A DNA stretch of 50,847 nt, from the NCBI RefSeq assembly GCF_010093595.1, contig NW_022985442.1, positions 2,047,366 to 2,098,212 on the forward strand, written 5' to 3'. Made by a program: the position numbers and the translations under genes. This stretch comes from Mytilinidion resinicola (Eukaryota > Ascomycota > Dothideomycetes > Mytilinidiales > Mytilinidiaceae). Every line of letters starts with the position of its first letter. Position 1 is the first letter of the stretch. Of this stretch, positions 25,327 through 33,969 are shown one piece after another. The notes beneath the pieces were generated by a model, which worked only from the letters and a program-made list of their open reading frames with translations, did no database searches and was not told the origin of the DNA.

Positions 25327-25414
25327 TATAACAATAACCTGAAGAAGCGGAGAGCGCATTAAGGCGTCTTTGCTAGGAATGAGGCCACGTTGCAGTAGCG
25401 AGGCTGAGCATCTG

Positions 25415-25964
25415 GTAGACGCTTCTAGAAAGCCGCCAGCATGCGCCACAGCTATTCTTAGCTGGGAGCCTGCTCCGGCATAGCGTCGAATTCGTTACGA
25501 TTAAAACACAGCAACATCTGAGCACGCTACTGCAGGCTGCCTGCATGCCGAGAGACGCTAGACCATCCCGACGCGCTGGAACGCTTTTCGCGATTTCCAC
25601 TCTCGACCGGCGAAACTGCCGGATTGCATACATATGAGCCTAAAGTGGCCTTTTAAACTCAGAGATTCAATCTTCGCTAATCTTGCTTTCTATTAGACCC
25701 TCCGGAATCTGGAGAAACCGTGGTAGTTGCAAACAGACAGGGGGGTATCGACGAAGGGTCGATTGACAGCGTTGACGAAACGATCAACAGCAAGGTCAAC
25801 ACCGCTGCAGTCCCTGCTGGAGGCTAATGCACTTTGAGAGAAATAGCTGCAGAACATTAAATCATCAACTACAGGTCCGTATGATAGTGAGTCAGAGATA
25901 GCAAAGCTCCGAAGTACGAACCTGTCCCGTTACACCGTGCGTCCCGGCACGCAGGGACGGACGT
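25415..25964 (-). repeat. Right long inverted repeat (unmutated)
   Basis: This is the GC-normal partner of 17749-18282, with the outermost end GCAGGGACGGACGT followed by TA. Between the repeat and the transposase ATG (25326) lies about 90 bp of leader. An 86-aa minus-strand ORF here (25373-25633) is within the repeat and is not considered a gene. Confidence 0.85.
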
Positions 25965-26041
25965 TAGATGGTAAGAACTCACTTTGCTTCACTTCCAGTG
26001 TGGCAACGTGAATACATGTTAACCTGTGTGCAGGCAATAGC

Positions 26042-26371
26042 ATGCCCTTAGGCGGCGCTTCTTCTTCAACTAACAACTCCACATTCAATCTAACACCCCA
26101 GCCTGCAGCGGAACCGCAAAGCGCGCTAAGTCATCACAATACTACGCCTGCCAAGTCACAAACTAACACAGCTTCAAACGCTATCACCAGGAAGAGAGGT
26201 TCAAGAGCCTGTCTAAATTGCAGAGAGAAAAAAGTGAGATGTGATGCTGAACCCGGTCAACGATGCACACACTGTAGACTGAACGAAAAGAACTGCACTC
26301 CTGCGCATCCCAAAAATGGGAGGTCAGTATCCTACTTTCTCATTGATGTCTTGTATCAACACGTCGTCTAA
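26042..26371 (+). pseudogene. Zn2Cys6 transcription factor, N-terminal fragment
   Basis: An ATG at 26042 starts a Ser/Thr/Asn-rich leader of about 50 residues, then RKRGSRACLNCREKKVRC, DAEPGQRC and THCRLNEKNC: the six cysteines of a fungal binuclear zinc cluster with normal spacing (2, 6, 7, 2, 6). A splice-donor-like GTCAGT at 26323 follows the cluster, as is common in this family, but no downstream exon with the middle homology domain is found before the pogo transposon at 26669. The reading frame otherwise ends at 26371. It is therefore probably a truncated gene. A RIP-damaged paralogue with the cluster broken lies at 33985-34165. The cluster would bind CGG half sites if the protein were made. 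Confidence 0.7.
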
Positions 26372-26668
26372 CTAGTCCTGGGGATTTTAGGAGAATGCGC
26401 TAAGCTTGGCACGTCTTGGACCACTAGTGAGCATTCCAATTTGCCCCCCGCCCATTTCTTCACCAACGCTCCGATAGCAGTCCTCCGCGCTGCGCGCACT
26501 GTAGCAGCTCCTTTAGCCGGCGATTGTCAAGCGGAAGGTTAATATCCAACCTGGGCTAGAAGAGAGATGGGGAGAAGTGTTAGATTGGAACCGTATTCTA
26601 GGAAGCTGGTGGTGCTGGGTTTGTAGGTGTGAAGGGTGAGTTAAGGAGTTAGGGGATAAGGAGCGATA

Positions 26669-26709
26669 GAAGAGGCCACCGGCTCGTGCACGCCATAGGC
26701 TCGTGCACG
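26669..26709 (+). repeat. Left TIR of the pogo transposon
   Basis: Begins GAAGAGGCCACCGG and contains two copies of the 12-mer GGCTCGTGCACG, probably transposase-binding sites. The partner is 28713-28753, with 39 of 41 bases matching. Confidence 0.9.
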
Positions 26710-26780
26710 TAACCGAGCGCCACCACCACCAACTTCAAAAATTCATATCTCCATCAATTTTACACCAATTCACTCAGAAA

Positions 26781-28640
26781 ATGGCGCCAATTGAAGAGGC
26801 CATCGAGGAGGCCATCCTCACCGAAGGAAAGAACCTCACGGCAATTGCTAAGAAGCATGGTGTTGATAGAACAACACTCTCACGGCGCTACCACGGTGTT
26901 ACTGGTTCCAAAGAGGATGGCTACGACGCTCAAATGCTTGTCAATCGCGCTTAGTCTAGGGCTTTCCTGGCTTATATAAGCTACCTCACGGCCAAAGGAA
27001 TACCTCCTACGCATGATGTACTTCGAAATCTGGCCTACGAAATCACAAATATATGGCCAGGAACCAACTGGTCATACCGGTGGGTCAATCGCTACAAAGA
27101 TCAATTGGATGTAGGCTATCTGAAGCCCATCGATGCTGCACGGAAGAAGACCGAATCAGAACAGTACTACGGGCTATATTTCAAGCTTCTTGGCGATAAA
27201 ATCAAGCAATATGGTATTGAGAAACAGAATACCTATAATATGGATGAGAAGGGCTTTCTTATCGGCTGCTTGCTTGAACAGTATAGGATCTTCGCCAAGA
27301 ATGAAATCATACTTGAAAACGTCATGCAGGATGGAAATAGAGAGTGGATTACAGTACTAGCAGCCATCTGCGCCGATGGAAGCAAGCTCTCTCCCACTCT
27401 TATATACCAAGCCGTTTCAGGCGATATACAAGACACTTGGCTACAGGATTTCAACCCCAAAGAACACAGCTGCTTCTTCAGATCTTCACCAAATGGATGG
27501 ACCTCGCATGATATAGGCTACGCCTGGCTTGTTACTGTATTCCAAAGAGAAACAAAGGCCAAGGCAAGGCAAGGAAGAGATTGGCGGCTGCTTATACTCG
27601 ATGGCCATGGATCTCATGTGACATCACGCTTCATGGACTTCTGCATTGAGAACAGGATCCTCCTGCTTGTATTTCCACCTCATTCGACGCATCAATTGCA
27701 GCCATTGGATGTCTCTGTCTTTGCTCCTCTTGCTAAACAGTATGACAACCAATTGGTGAAGTTCCAGCTTAAAAATGAGGGCTATACAAGATTTACAAAG
27801 AGGAACTTCTTTAAGGCGTTTTGGGCAGCATGGGAGCTTGCAATGACACCAGAGAATATAGCCTCAGGCTTTAAGAAGACTGGTATACACCCATTTGAAC
27901 CGGAGGAGGTTTTGAAGCGGATCAGAAGAGGGCATAACAACGATGCTAAGGTGGAAGCTCCTACACCCGAATTTGGTGCAGAAACGTTCCACCAAGCCAT
28001 GGAGAGGATTCCAAGAGAGGTACCAAGCCAAAACAACCGTGCATTTGTACGCCAGGTGCGTGAGATGGAGGCACGGCTTAAGCTTGTAGAAATACAAAAT
28101 AAGAGCCTCCATGAGGGGTTCAAGGAGGAGAGGAAGAAGAGGCAGAGGCAACAGCCCCTTTTCAAGGCTCTGGCACGTGCAGAAGATGGATTTGGAGTTG
28201 TGTATAGCCCCAACAAGGTGCAGCAGGCACGTGACCTTCAAAAGAAAGAGGAGGAAGAGAAGCAACGTATTTTGAATACCAAGAAGGATGCAAAGCTTCA
28301 AAAAGCTATACAAAAAGAGGAAGAAGAGGCAGAGAGGCAGCGGAAGGCATCTCAACGTCGCCAAGAGAAGGTAATACGTGAAAAAATGGCACGTGATGCG
28401 AAGAAGGCAAAGGAACAAGCTGATGAGGCAGCTAGGGCTACAAAAGAGGCAGAGAGGCAGCTGCTAGGAGAGAGCCAATCACAAAAGCTATTCACAGCTA
28501 CATCTACAGCTTCAAAAAAGCGAGATTTGGTTGTGATAGATGATGAGGAGGATGATGATGCACCGGAGCCTTCGGGCCGAGCTACACGTGTACGGAGGCG
28601 CCCCAAGGCACTTGACGACTATGAGGTTGTGATAGAGTGA
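26781..28640 (+). pseudogene. pogo-family DDE transposase with one nonsense codon
   Basis: An ATG at 26781 opens an HTH_psq-like domain (AIAKKHGVDRTTLSRRYHG). A TAG at 26952-26954 interrupts it. The same frame then continues for 561 codons to 28640 through a CENP-B-type region (SRAFLAYISYLTAKGIPPTHD, WPGTNWSYRWVNRY) into the DDE core. Catalytic residues are D in YNMDEKG (about 27243), D in LILDGHGSH (about 27600) and D in LQPLDVSVF (about 27708), 35 residues after the second: a DD35D signature. The C-terminal third is a Lys/Glu/Arg coiled coil ending in an acidic VIDDEEDDD tract. No ATG lies close after the TAG, so the DNA-binding domain is cut off unless the stop is suppressed. The TAG could be a CAG-to-TAG RIP-type change. 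Confidence 0.85.
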
Positions 28641-28712
28641 AAGAGCGGGTTCAGTCACCTCCAAGCTCGTAGGCTTGTATAGAGAGTTGTGTTGTATTGA
28701 TTTTTGGTGATG

Positions 28713-28753
28713 CGTGCACGAGCCTATCGCGTGCACGAGCCGGTGACCTCTTC
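28713..28753 (-). repeat. Right TIR of the pogo transposon
   Basis: Ends GGTGACCTCTTC and carries the two CGTGCACGAGCC 12-mers in inverted orientation. It overlaps nothing else. Confidence 0.9.
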
Positions 28754-28754
28754 T

Positions 28755-29408
28755 AATGATCTTGGCTAAAGTTGCTTCGGCATGATATTTCATGGTGCGA
28801 AAATTATATTTGGTGAAATAAAGCACATTTTTTCATCTTTGAAAAACTATGCTTGTAGTGACAGGTGTACCATCTTGAGGTGTGAGTGTGTGTTACGTTA
28901 GTTCGTAACTTAGAGATGTAGTTAATGTTTGTGTGCGAGAGGATTTGTTTCGCAAGGCTGGGGACCAAGGAACCTCGGCAACACGGGCCACAGTGCTGCA
29001 GGCGGAGCACTGTGACCCGTGCTGAAATTATCGCCTTAAAGGTATCAAACTGCTCGTTATGCTAGACTCCAGATCCCGAGCACTTCATATGTGACAAATT
29101 TCATAGCAGGGACGAGGGTCCTTAACACTGTGATAGGGGGCAAGTTCGAACGGAGGGTGGTCTCGGAGGGACGCAGAGAGCCCATGATTGTTTCATGTCG
29201 AATGGGATGTGCATCGGCAGGAGGAACATGAGGGAAGATAAAATTTGCAATCACCGGTATCCGGACATGTCGACGACGTGTACATGCGCGTATGCGGGCG
29301 GATAGAGCGGGTTATGTGGGCTCACCGGGCGTAACCAGCTCTTTTTCCCCGTGATGGTCCAGTCGCTCGTTGTCCTGAATAGTTAGTAGCATGCGGAGTC
29401 TTCCTATT
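28755..29408. other. Flank of the duplicated segment, then unassigned
   Basis: 28755 to about 28945 continues the duplicated segment (paralogue at 34350-34575). From about 28946 to 29408 no gene is supported: the ORFs at 28804-29010 and 29057-29254 have no recognisable content. A hairpin lies at 28982-29021. Confidence 0.5.
28982..29021. repeat. 16-bp-stem hairpin
   Basis: CACGGGCCACAGTGCT and its complement AGCACTGTGACCCGTG (one mismatch) are separated by an 8-base loop. It marks the right end of the duplicated segment and could be two abutting terminal repeats or a footprint of a vanished element. Confidence 0.75.
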
Positions 29409-30470
29409 TTATTCCCGTTGAGTATGTCGTTTGATTTTTCGTACTCTCGAGGGCGTGCATCTTGCAAATACTTTGTCGAGCTTATTTATATCGGTAGCGT
29501 CCTTCCCGAGCCGGATGTAGCATGCGACGCTATGGTGAATACTCATGGGCATATTCAGCACCCAGTCGGTCTCTGCATCTATACGGTCGACGTCCTTATC
29601 CGTCCGCTGGACTCCGTCCATCCGCTTGCGACATTCCCGTACAAATGGTGCCAGCTTAGCTGCTAGATCTGTGGCGCCGGTTCGGGCCTGCACTTCTTCT
29701 ACGGTGCGCCAGGTAGATATGTTGATCTTCCGGTCTTTGAGATATTGGGACGAGGCGTGGTCAAAGTCCCACATATATGATCGGTGGGTGTATACATCAA
29801 TTGCTGCACTTAATCGGACCGTCTGTATCGCATGATCGGAGTCACTAGTAGCTTTCGTCGCCATCCATAGTCGCAATTCGTTTTGTACAATGGAGTCAAA
29901 GTACATAGTGTTATACCGTAGCATCTGTAACTCGTGGTCGTCCCGTTTGTTAGTCCGGCGGTAGAATTCTTTCTGCTTCTTGTGCGCTTGTTCGCCGTAT
30001 CCGGTGTCTGATTGACGAATCGCCCCTAGCCGCTGGATGCTCTCTGGGTAGTGTGTAATGGCAATCAGCACTATTATCAACGGCGCGAGTGCAAAGGTAG
30101 AGGTCCCACATGAAGGGGTGGAAGAAGCGGAGACGGTGGCGCTTGCCGGTAAGACCGCCAGTGAACGAGCGGTCATATCCGGGAGAGACTTACCCCACGA
30201 CAGCCCTCATGCCCTTGGCGTCCTGCTTAAGAGTGTGCCGAAATGAACTCGCAGAGACTCCAATGTGAATATACAAGAGGTGCTTGGAAACGGGGTCCTT
30301 GCCACAGGTCACGAGCCAGGCCTTGGCATAGTGCTTGAAATGAGTGTCGATGTACTGGGTGGTGATCCCTTCACAGCAGCGGCAGTCGCATCCAGCAATA
30401 TAGAGCGCGGTTATCTTGCGGGTCTAGGGCTGTGCCGGTCTGCAGTGACAGAGTTCGCGTTGCTTCCGCC
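29409..30470 (-). pseudogene. Unknown fungal protein, two-exon relic
   Basis: Two coding blocks lie on the minus strand. The first (30455 to 30194) reads YIAGCDCRCCEGITTQYID..HFKHYAKAWLVTCGKD and has no ATG; an in-frame TAG lies upstream. It ends at a GTAAGT donor at 30193. The second (from about 30039 to the stop at 29409) reads LGAIRQSDTGYGEQ, EFYRRTNKRDDHELQML, YNTMYFDSIVQNELRLWM, YMWDFDHAS and MPMSIHHSVACYIRLGK. A frame-keeping acceptor lies at about 30040. An in-frame ATG at 30176 would instead give a 255-aa protein through the putative intron, which I think less likely. The family is not recognised. It overlaps the end of the GAF-type relic in a different frame, so it probably lost its own 5' end. 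Confidence 0.5.
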
Positions 30471-30839
30471 ATGATGTAGCAATTCTTCCGGTCGAAGAAC
30501 GATAGCATACATCGACGTGCGTCTAGTCGAACCGCGCCAAGCTGAGCGAAAGCCGTAAGAGCTTTGTCATCTGAGGGAACAGGACTACTAGAGGTAGTAC
30601 AAGCTGTCTTCGGGGCATCAGGTGCATCAGGCTTAGTGAATGGAAGCGACGGCGGTCGGCGGCGGTCAGCACCCGTGGGATCAGATGGTTGGTAGTATCT
30701 AAAAAGGCATCGTCAGCAACGGAGGGGTCGTGAGGAGCTTCGCAAGGGTCTACCTGTAGAATTCGCGCTCGCGAAAGCCGTCAGAGATCTTCTTCGCCAT
30801 GCCTGGTCGCGAGGCTAGAGAGAGCCGCATCTCGTCCAT
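30371..30839 (-). pseudogene. GAF/sensor-kinase-type N-terminal fragment
   Basis: Two exons (30839-30754 and 30698-30371) with a 55-bp intron that has a TGCTGAC branch site and a TTTTTAG acceptor give 137 residues in one frame. The N-terminal part contains FREREFYRYYQPSDP. Near residues 75-105 is TAFAQLGAVRLDARRCMLSFFDRKN and IMAEATRTLSLQ, which resembles the start of the GAF-containing N-terminal region of fungal hybrid histidine kinases. The frame then runs into a stop after a few unrelated residues; no kinase or receiver domain follows. The coding quality before the stop, and the abrupt change, suggest a truncated gene fused to the unrelated relic at 29409-30470. Family assignment is from pattern memory and is moderate. 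Confidence 0.5.
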
Positions 30840-30844
30840 GGCGT

Positions 30845-31045
30845 GCTGCGAGGACGAAAGTACACATAGCTCGAGGCTCTGCAGTGCCCTGGAGGAGATG
30901 GAAGCTGCCAGGATGCGCGGCTAGACTTGCAGGTAGTCGAGGGGTAGTGTGATGCAGGTTCGGTCGTTAAGTGGCCGCGTTATGGTGGTTTCAGCGTCGG
31001 AGAGGGCGATGACATCAAGGCCAGCAAAAGGCGACGAACGCGACG
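30845..31045 (-). pseudogene. Unassigned coding relic
   Basis: In the frame of the 30839 ATG, sequence upstream is open and protein-like back to a TAG at 30923-30921 (RILAASISSRALQSLELCV). Beyond that stop it continues (GLDVIALSDAETTITRPL, TCITLPLDYLQV) to about 31030. It may be the true 5' part of the 30371-30839 gene or the 3' part of a third gene. No family recognised. Confidence 0.35.
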
Positions 31046-31099
31046 GCTAGGGAGCTGAACAAAGGGTCTGGAAGGCGTCCCGTCTGTTCTCTTCTGCAT

Positions 31100-31556
31100 G
31101 CCAACAGCACCGAATTCCAGTTCCCGCGACAGACCGCCTGTTATTGTCGGTACCAATCATCGACGGTGGCTTGAATTCCCGGCCCAGATCTCCTACCCAT
31201 ATGCAGCTATCGTCTAGCAGGTGCCCACCACGGCAGGGTGCAGTCACCATGTGCCCATCTAGCAGATGTGGGTAACAAGCCGCAAGATCGACGATGGAAT
31301 TTACGTTCTGGACTGGGAGACCTGGGCTGGGATATCTGAGGACTGGATCGCTTCCTGCTGGGACTTCACGGCAGCATTGAGGTTCGTGACATAGGTCTGG
31401 TGGTGCTTGCTGTGATGCAGCTCCATGATCTGGGCCGAGATGTGGGGTTCGAGGGCCTGCGGGGATCAGCAAACCGGGTACTGCCATTTTAGAGGCTGGT
31501 GTCTTTACATTGTATGCATACGGGAGCGCCGGGAGGCTGTAGGTAGTAGCAGACAT
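31100..31556 (-). pseudogene. Mn/Fe superoxide dismutase, 5' exons only
   Basis: Exon 1 (31556-31509) encodes 16 residues including TYSLPALPYAYN. A 52-bp intron (GTAAAG to CCCCGCAG) precedes exon 2 (31456-31305), which encodes [21 protein letters not shown] and [14 protein letters not shown]. This is the N-terminal helical hairpin of Mn/Fe superoxide dismutase, with the first metal histidine in [11 protein letters not shown] context. An in-frame ATG at 31649 would add a 31-residue leader. After a donor-like GTAAAT at 31304 only a degenerate match follows (RGGHLLDDSCIW, REFKPP, VAGTGI.CCWH), lacking the DVWEHAYY-type metal-binding block. The enzyme would remove superoxide; this copy cannot fold a complete active site. 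The 200-aa ORF 31047-31649 reads through its introns. Confidence 0.75.
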
Positions 31557-31649
31557 GACGGCGACGGCTTGAGGAGCCTCTGGCGTTCCTGGTGAAATGA
31601 AGTTGCCGAGCAGCGAGAGGATGCCGACGGAGGAGTTGAAAGCTTTCAT

Positions 31650-32259
31650 GATGATGGCGCGATGATGCTATTACCAATCTAGAGACTGCGGACCAGCAAG
31701 GTGCTCTCAAGCTGCGCGTTCTGTGGTTGGTTGCTGGCGGCCGTCTCGATGGGGCAAACTGCCTGGAAACTGCCTCAATTGCACTCGATCCAACGCTGGC
31801 GCTAAGCCCCCGATACCGAGGGTCAAAAAGGATGCAAGAGTGAAATATGGAACTTGAGACGGTGAATTGAGATGAAAGTATCGAGTTTTTTGATGGGATT
31901 GGACAGCGATTTGTCTCTACTCTGACGGAAGCACCAGCCTCAGAGGCGGAGGATTGAACGGCGTCTATTGATTTTAACGGTAGTGGGGTTGGACATGGAG
32001 CAATTCTAAAGCCAAGCGAGACGAGCAGACACAGCAGCGATTGCTTCTCGATGGTTGCATCTCTTGTTGACGGCTTGTCAGACGGGAAGCTTTGATGTTG
32101 AGCCTCTCACCTGGCTCACGTGACTACGACTACGACGACTGGGATTTAGGCCACTATCTCCGACGACTCATCTCGTCACTCCCACGGCTGAGCACGCAAG
32201 TCCCTCTTAAACAACATTGTAGGTGTTTCCTTTCTCAGTTCTGTACATATTCCCACATT
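31650..32259. other. Divergent intergenic region
   Basis: It lies between the minus-strand superoxide dismutase relic and the plus-strand dehydrogenase relic, with normal composition, and is likely their former shared promoter. A plus ORF beginning at 32092 runs into the dehydrogenase frame but is leader sequence. No other gene is supported. Confidence 0.5.
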
Positions 32260-33033
32260 ATGTCTGCTCCGCTAGCCAACGTCGGCATACTGTCCATTGG
32301 GAGCATGGGCTTGGGCATAGCCAATTTGCTCCAGGCCCACAACTACCGCGTCTTCACAAACATTGCAAATCGCAGCTCTGCAACCTAAGCGCGCGTATCC
32401 TCGGCCTCTATTAGCCTGGTAAACATTGACACAGAGCTCGTCCCACAATGCGACTACATCCTTTCCATAGTCCCTCCTCGAGATGCTGTAGTAACCGCCA
32501 GCCGCATCATCAGCGCTCTCAATTCGTCGCCAGCTCCACGACCAACCTCTGGCCACCCCCTCTACTTCCTTGGCCTCAACGCGATTTCGCCTTCTACTGC
32601 TCGCGCTATCAATGCTACCTTTGAGTCCCAGACTCCGGCGTTGCGATTTGTAGACGGCGGCATCATCGGCGGCCCGCCCTCGCTTGCCTCAGACTCGACC
32701 TGGAAACGTCCTGGCATACCTATCTCTGGCCCCCACGCCCTCACTGCAGCCCCAGTCAACGGCAAGCATCTTGCAGATACGCTGAATACCGAATACGTAT
32801 CCCCTACAATTGGCTCTGCGTCCGGCTTGAAGTGCTGCTTTGCGTCAATAAACAAGGGCATTGCCGCTCTCGCCCTACAGTCCTTTAGCACAGTATCCTC
32901 GCTAGAGGTCCTGCCACACATGCAGAAGTATCTCGAGGAATACAGTCCGGCGGTAGAGTTAGTTGTAGATTCTCTTAGCATTTATAGAGTAGAGCAATAT
33001 AGTTCTGATAGAGTTGATAATTGCCTGGGCTAG
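32260..33033 (+). pseudogene. 6-phosphogluconate-dehydrogenase-like protein with nonsense codon and lost C-terminus
   Basis: An ATG at 32260 begins MSAPLANVGILSIGSMGLGIA, a Rossmann NAD(P)-binding motif (GxxSxGxMGxGIA). A TAA at 32386-32388 stops it at codon 43. The frame then continues with ISLVNIDTELVPQCDYILSIVPPRDA, YFLGLNAISPSTA, FVDGGIIGGPP and GSASGLKCCFASINKGI, the layout of the beta-hydroxyacid dehydrogenase superfamily with a DUF1932-type C-terminal domain. Homology ends near YLEEYSPAV (about 32955) and unrelated codons lead to a stop at 33033, so the last part is missing. The TAA fits CAA-to-TAA. The living protein would be a soluble NAD(P)-dependent oxidoreductase of unknown substrate. 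Confidence 0.85.
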
Positions 33034-33158
33034 CTATCCTAGCCTAGGAAGATAGGAAGTGTGCCGTCTTGTGTAAGAAAGATGTATACCTGCTAGGCTC
33101 GTACGAGACCTATAGAGGTAGCAAAAGGACTTTCCTGCCTCATTCGCCACGAGCGAAA

Positions 33159-33724
33159 TTAGAGGAAGAGAAGAAAGCTTGTCACTTCGTACGACTCCCA
33201 GGCACCAGCACCACGACCAGCACCTCCGCCGCGACCGCGACCACGACCACCTTGTCCTCCACCAGGGCCTCCGGTAATTGCTGGAGCGCCACGGCCACGG
33301 CCACGGCCGCCTCGAGCAGGCAAGTTCTGATTGTATAGCTGCATCGCATTGCTCGCAGTTGCCTGAGCAGGGGGGGCGTTCGGGTATTGTGCGTGGAATT
33401 GGGCGTACGGGATCTGTTGGTTATTAGAGAGAAAGCGGACGCCACAACCAGCAGCCCCATCAGGGAAGATGCAATTGGAGTAGGCATTGTCCATGAATGA
33501 ATAGAGAGACACGCAACCTAAGCTGGATAGCCGTACGAAGAAGAGAAGGAATAAGGAATACTACCTGCAAAGGTGGAGAATTCTCCTGTAGCGGCATACG
33601 CGTGGGCGCAGCGCTCACAAGCGTAGCGGTTGAGGAAACCATGAATGTGTACGAACACGGCCTTGGAGTATGACTGGCGGCTGGAAAGAAGCCTATCGGC
33701 CGTGAGAGCTCCAGTACGAACCAC
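33159..33724 (-). CDS. DUF3716-like Cys-rich protein with RGG tail
   Basis: Exon 1 (33724-33565) and exon 2 (33517-33159) are joined by a 47-bp intron (GTAGTA to GCTTAG) that keeps frame and gives 172 residues. The first codon of the open frame region is GTG, preceded by a TAG; no convincing ATG exon was found, so the 5' end is uncertain. The core reads CERCAHAY..TFAGCVSLYSFMDNAYSNCIFPDGAAGC, a CxxC - C - C - C arrangement like the short DUF3716 domain frequent in repeat-associated proteins of these fungi. A Q-rich linker follows, then a GRGRGRG/GGQGGRGRG RGG box of about 45 residues, which in other proteins binds RNA. Function unknown. The second Cys-rich protein of this general type lies at 37729-38511. 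Confidence 0.55.
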
Positions 33725-33767
33725 TAAGGGAGACTACGGGTGATCATATGGTGATGCATTGACGCCT

Positions 33768-33803
33768 GTGACTCAGGTTGCAAATTGATGTGAACTCTTT
33801 CTT
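33768..33803. repeat. Short dispersed repeat (second copy at window end)
   Basis: ACTCAGGTTGCAAATTGATG and the following TGAACTCT recur at 50790-50815 with a one-base deletion. Read on the minus strand it begins AGAGTTCACATCAATTT, resembling an element end. It lies just upstream of the DUF3716-like gene. Confidence 0.55.
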
Positions 33804-33969
33804 ATTTCGGGGGCCCGAAGGCCAAACTATATACTACGTAGGAAGTGACTGTATGCGTAGGCAGAAGCACTAATTAGAGTCAGCAGTAGGCACAGTAGGC
33901 AGGGTAGGCCACCGTACCCCAACCCCTCTCTGTAGAAGTTGTAACTGGCTAGGCATGTAGGCAGCTACT

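Larger units (their letters stand above)
300..25330. other. AT-rich RIP-degraded block
   Basis: Across this block TpA is extremely frequent, CpA is scarce, TAG/TAA occur every few codons in all frames, and recognisable coding sequence is broken by W-to-stop, Q-to-stop, C-to-Y and D-to-N changes. That is the signature of repeat-induced point mutation with CpA as the preferred target. CpG is still present, so this is not general CpG methylation decay. The right edge is fairly sharp, near 25.3 kb, inside the transposase relic of the 17749-25964 unit. Sequence outside the named relics shows no intact gene. Confidence 0.85.
17749..25964 (-). mobile_element. 8.2-kb unit with ~540-bp inverted repeats, pogo-like transposase and host-type cargo relics
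   Basis: The two ends are long inverted repeats (17749-18282 and 25415-25964) flanked by TA on each side (17747-17748, 25965-25966), as for Tc1/mariner/pogo elements. Inside, on the minus strand, are a pogo-like transposase relic starting at 25326, about 90 bp inside the right repeat, and an NLR gene relic (18290-22300). On the plus strand is a DUF6601-like relic (22440-23502). The left repeat and interior are RIP-mutated while the right repeat is almost clean. Either this was one transposon carrying host genes, or two inverted pogo copies (the left one truncated) flank a host segment. The sequence alone does not decide, but ends, TA flanks and orientation all fit a single unit. Confidence 0.6.
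26669..28753 (+). mobile_element. 2085-bp pogo-type DNA transposon
   Basis: Ends are 41-bp inverted repeats with two mismatches, flanked by TA on both sides (26667-26668, 28754-28755). The flanking sequence joins without the element in the paralogous copy at about 34340-34350 (GAGCGGTAATAATTTAGG against GAGCGATA-element-TAATGATCTTGG). This gives a direct empty site and shows that TA was duplicated. It encodes one DDE transposase, nearly intact. GC content is normal and RIP is absent, so the insertion is recent relative to the left block. Confidence 0.93.

Noticed and set aside
25373..25633. 86-residue minus-strand ORF
   Set aside because: It lies inside the right long inverted repeat, has no counterpart open frame in the left arm and no known motif.
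17749..25964. Starship-type giant element
   Set aside because: No tyrosine-recombinase (DUF3435) captain is recognisable; ends are long inverted repeats with TA flanks and a DDE transposase.
27864..28418. 184-residue minus-strand hydrophobic ORF and neighbours inside the pogo element
   Set aside because: Antisense shadows of the Lys/Glu coiled-coil C-terminus of the transposase.
31047..31649. 200-residue continuous ORF over the superoxide dismutase relic
   Set aside because: It reads through clear introns; the spliced frame matches superoxide dismutase and this one does not after residue 47.
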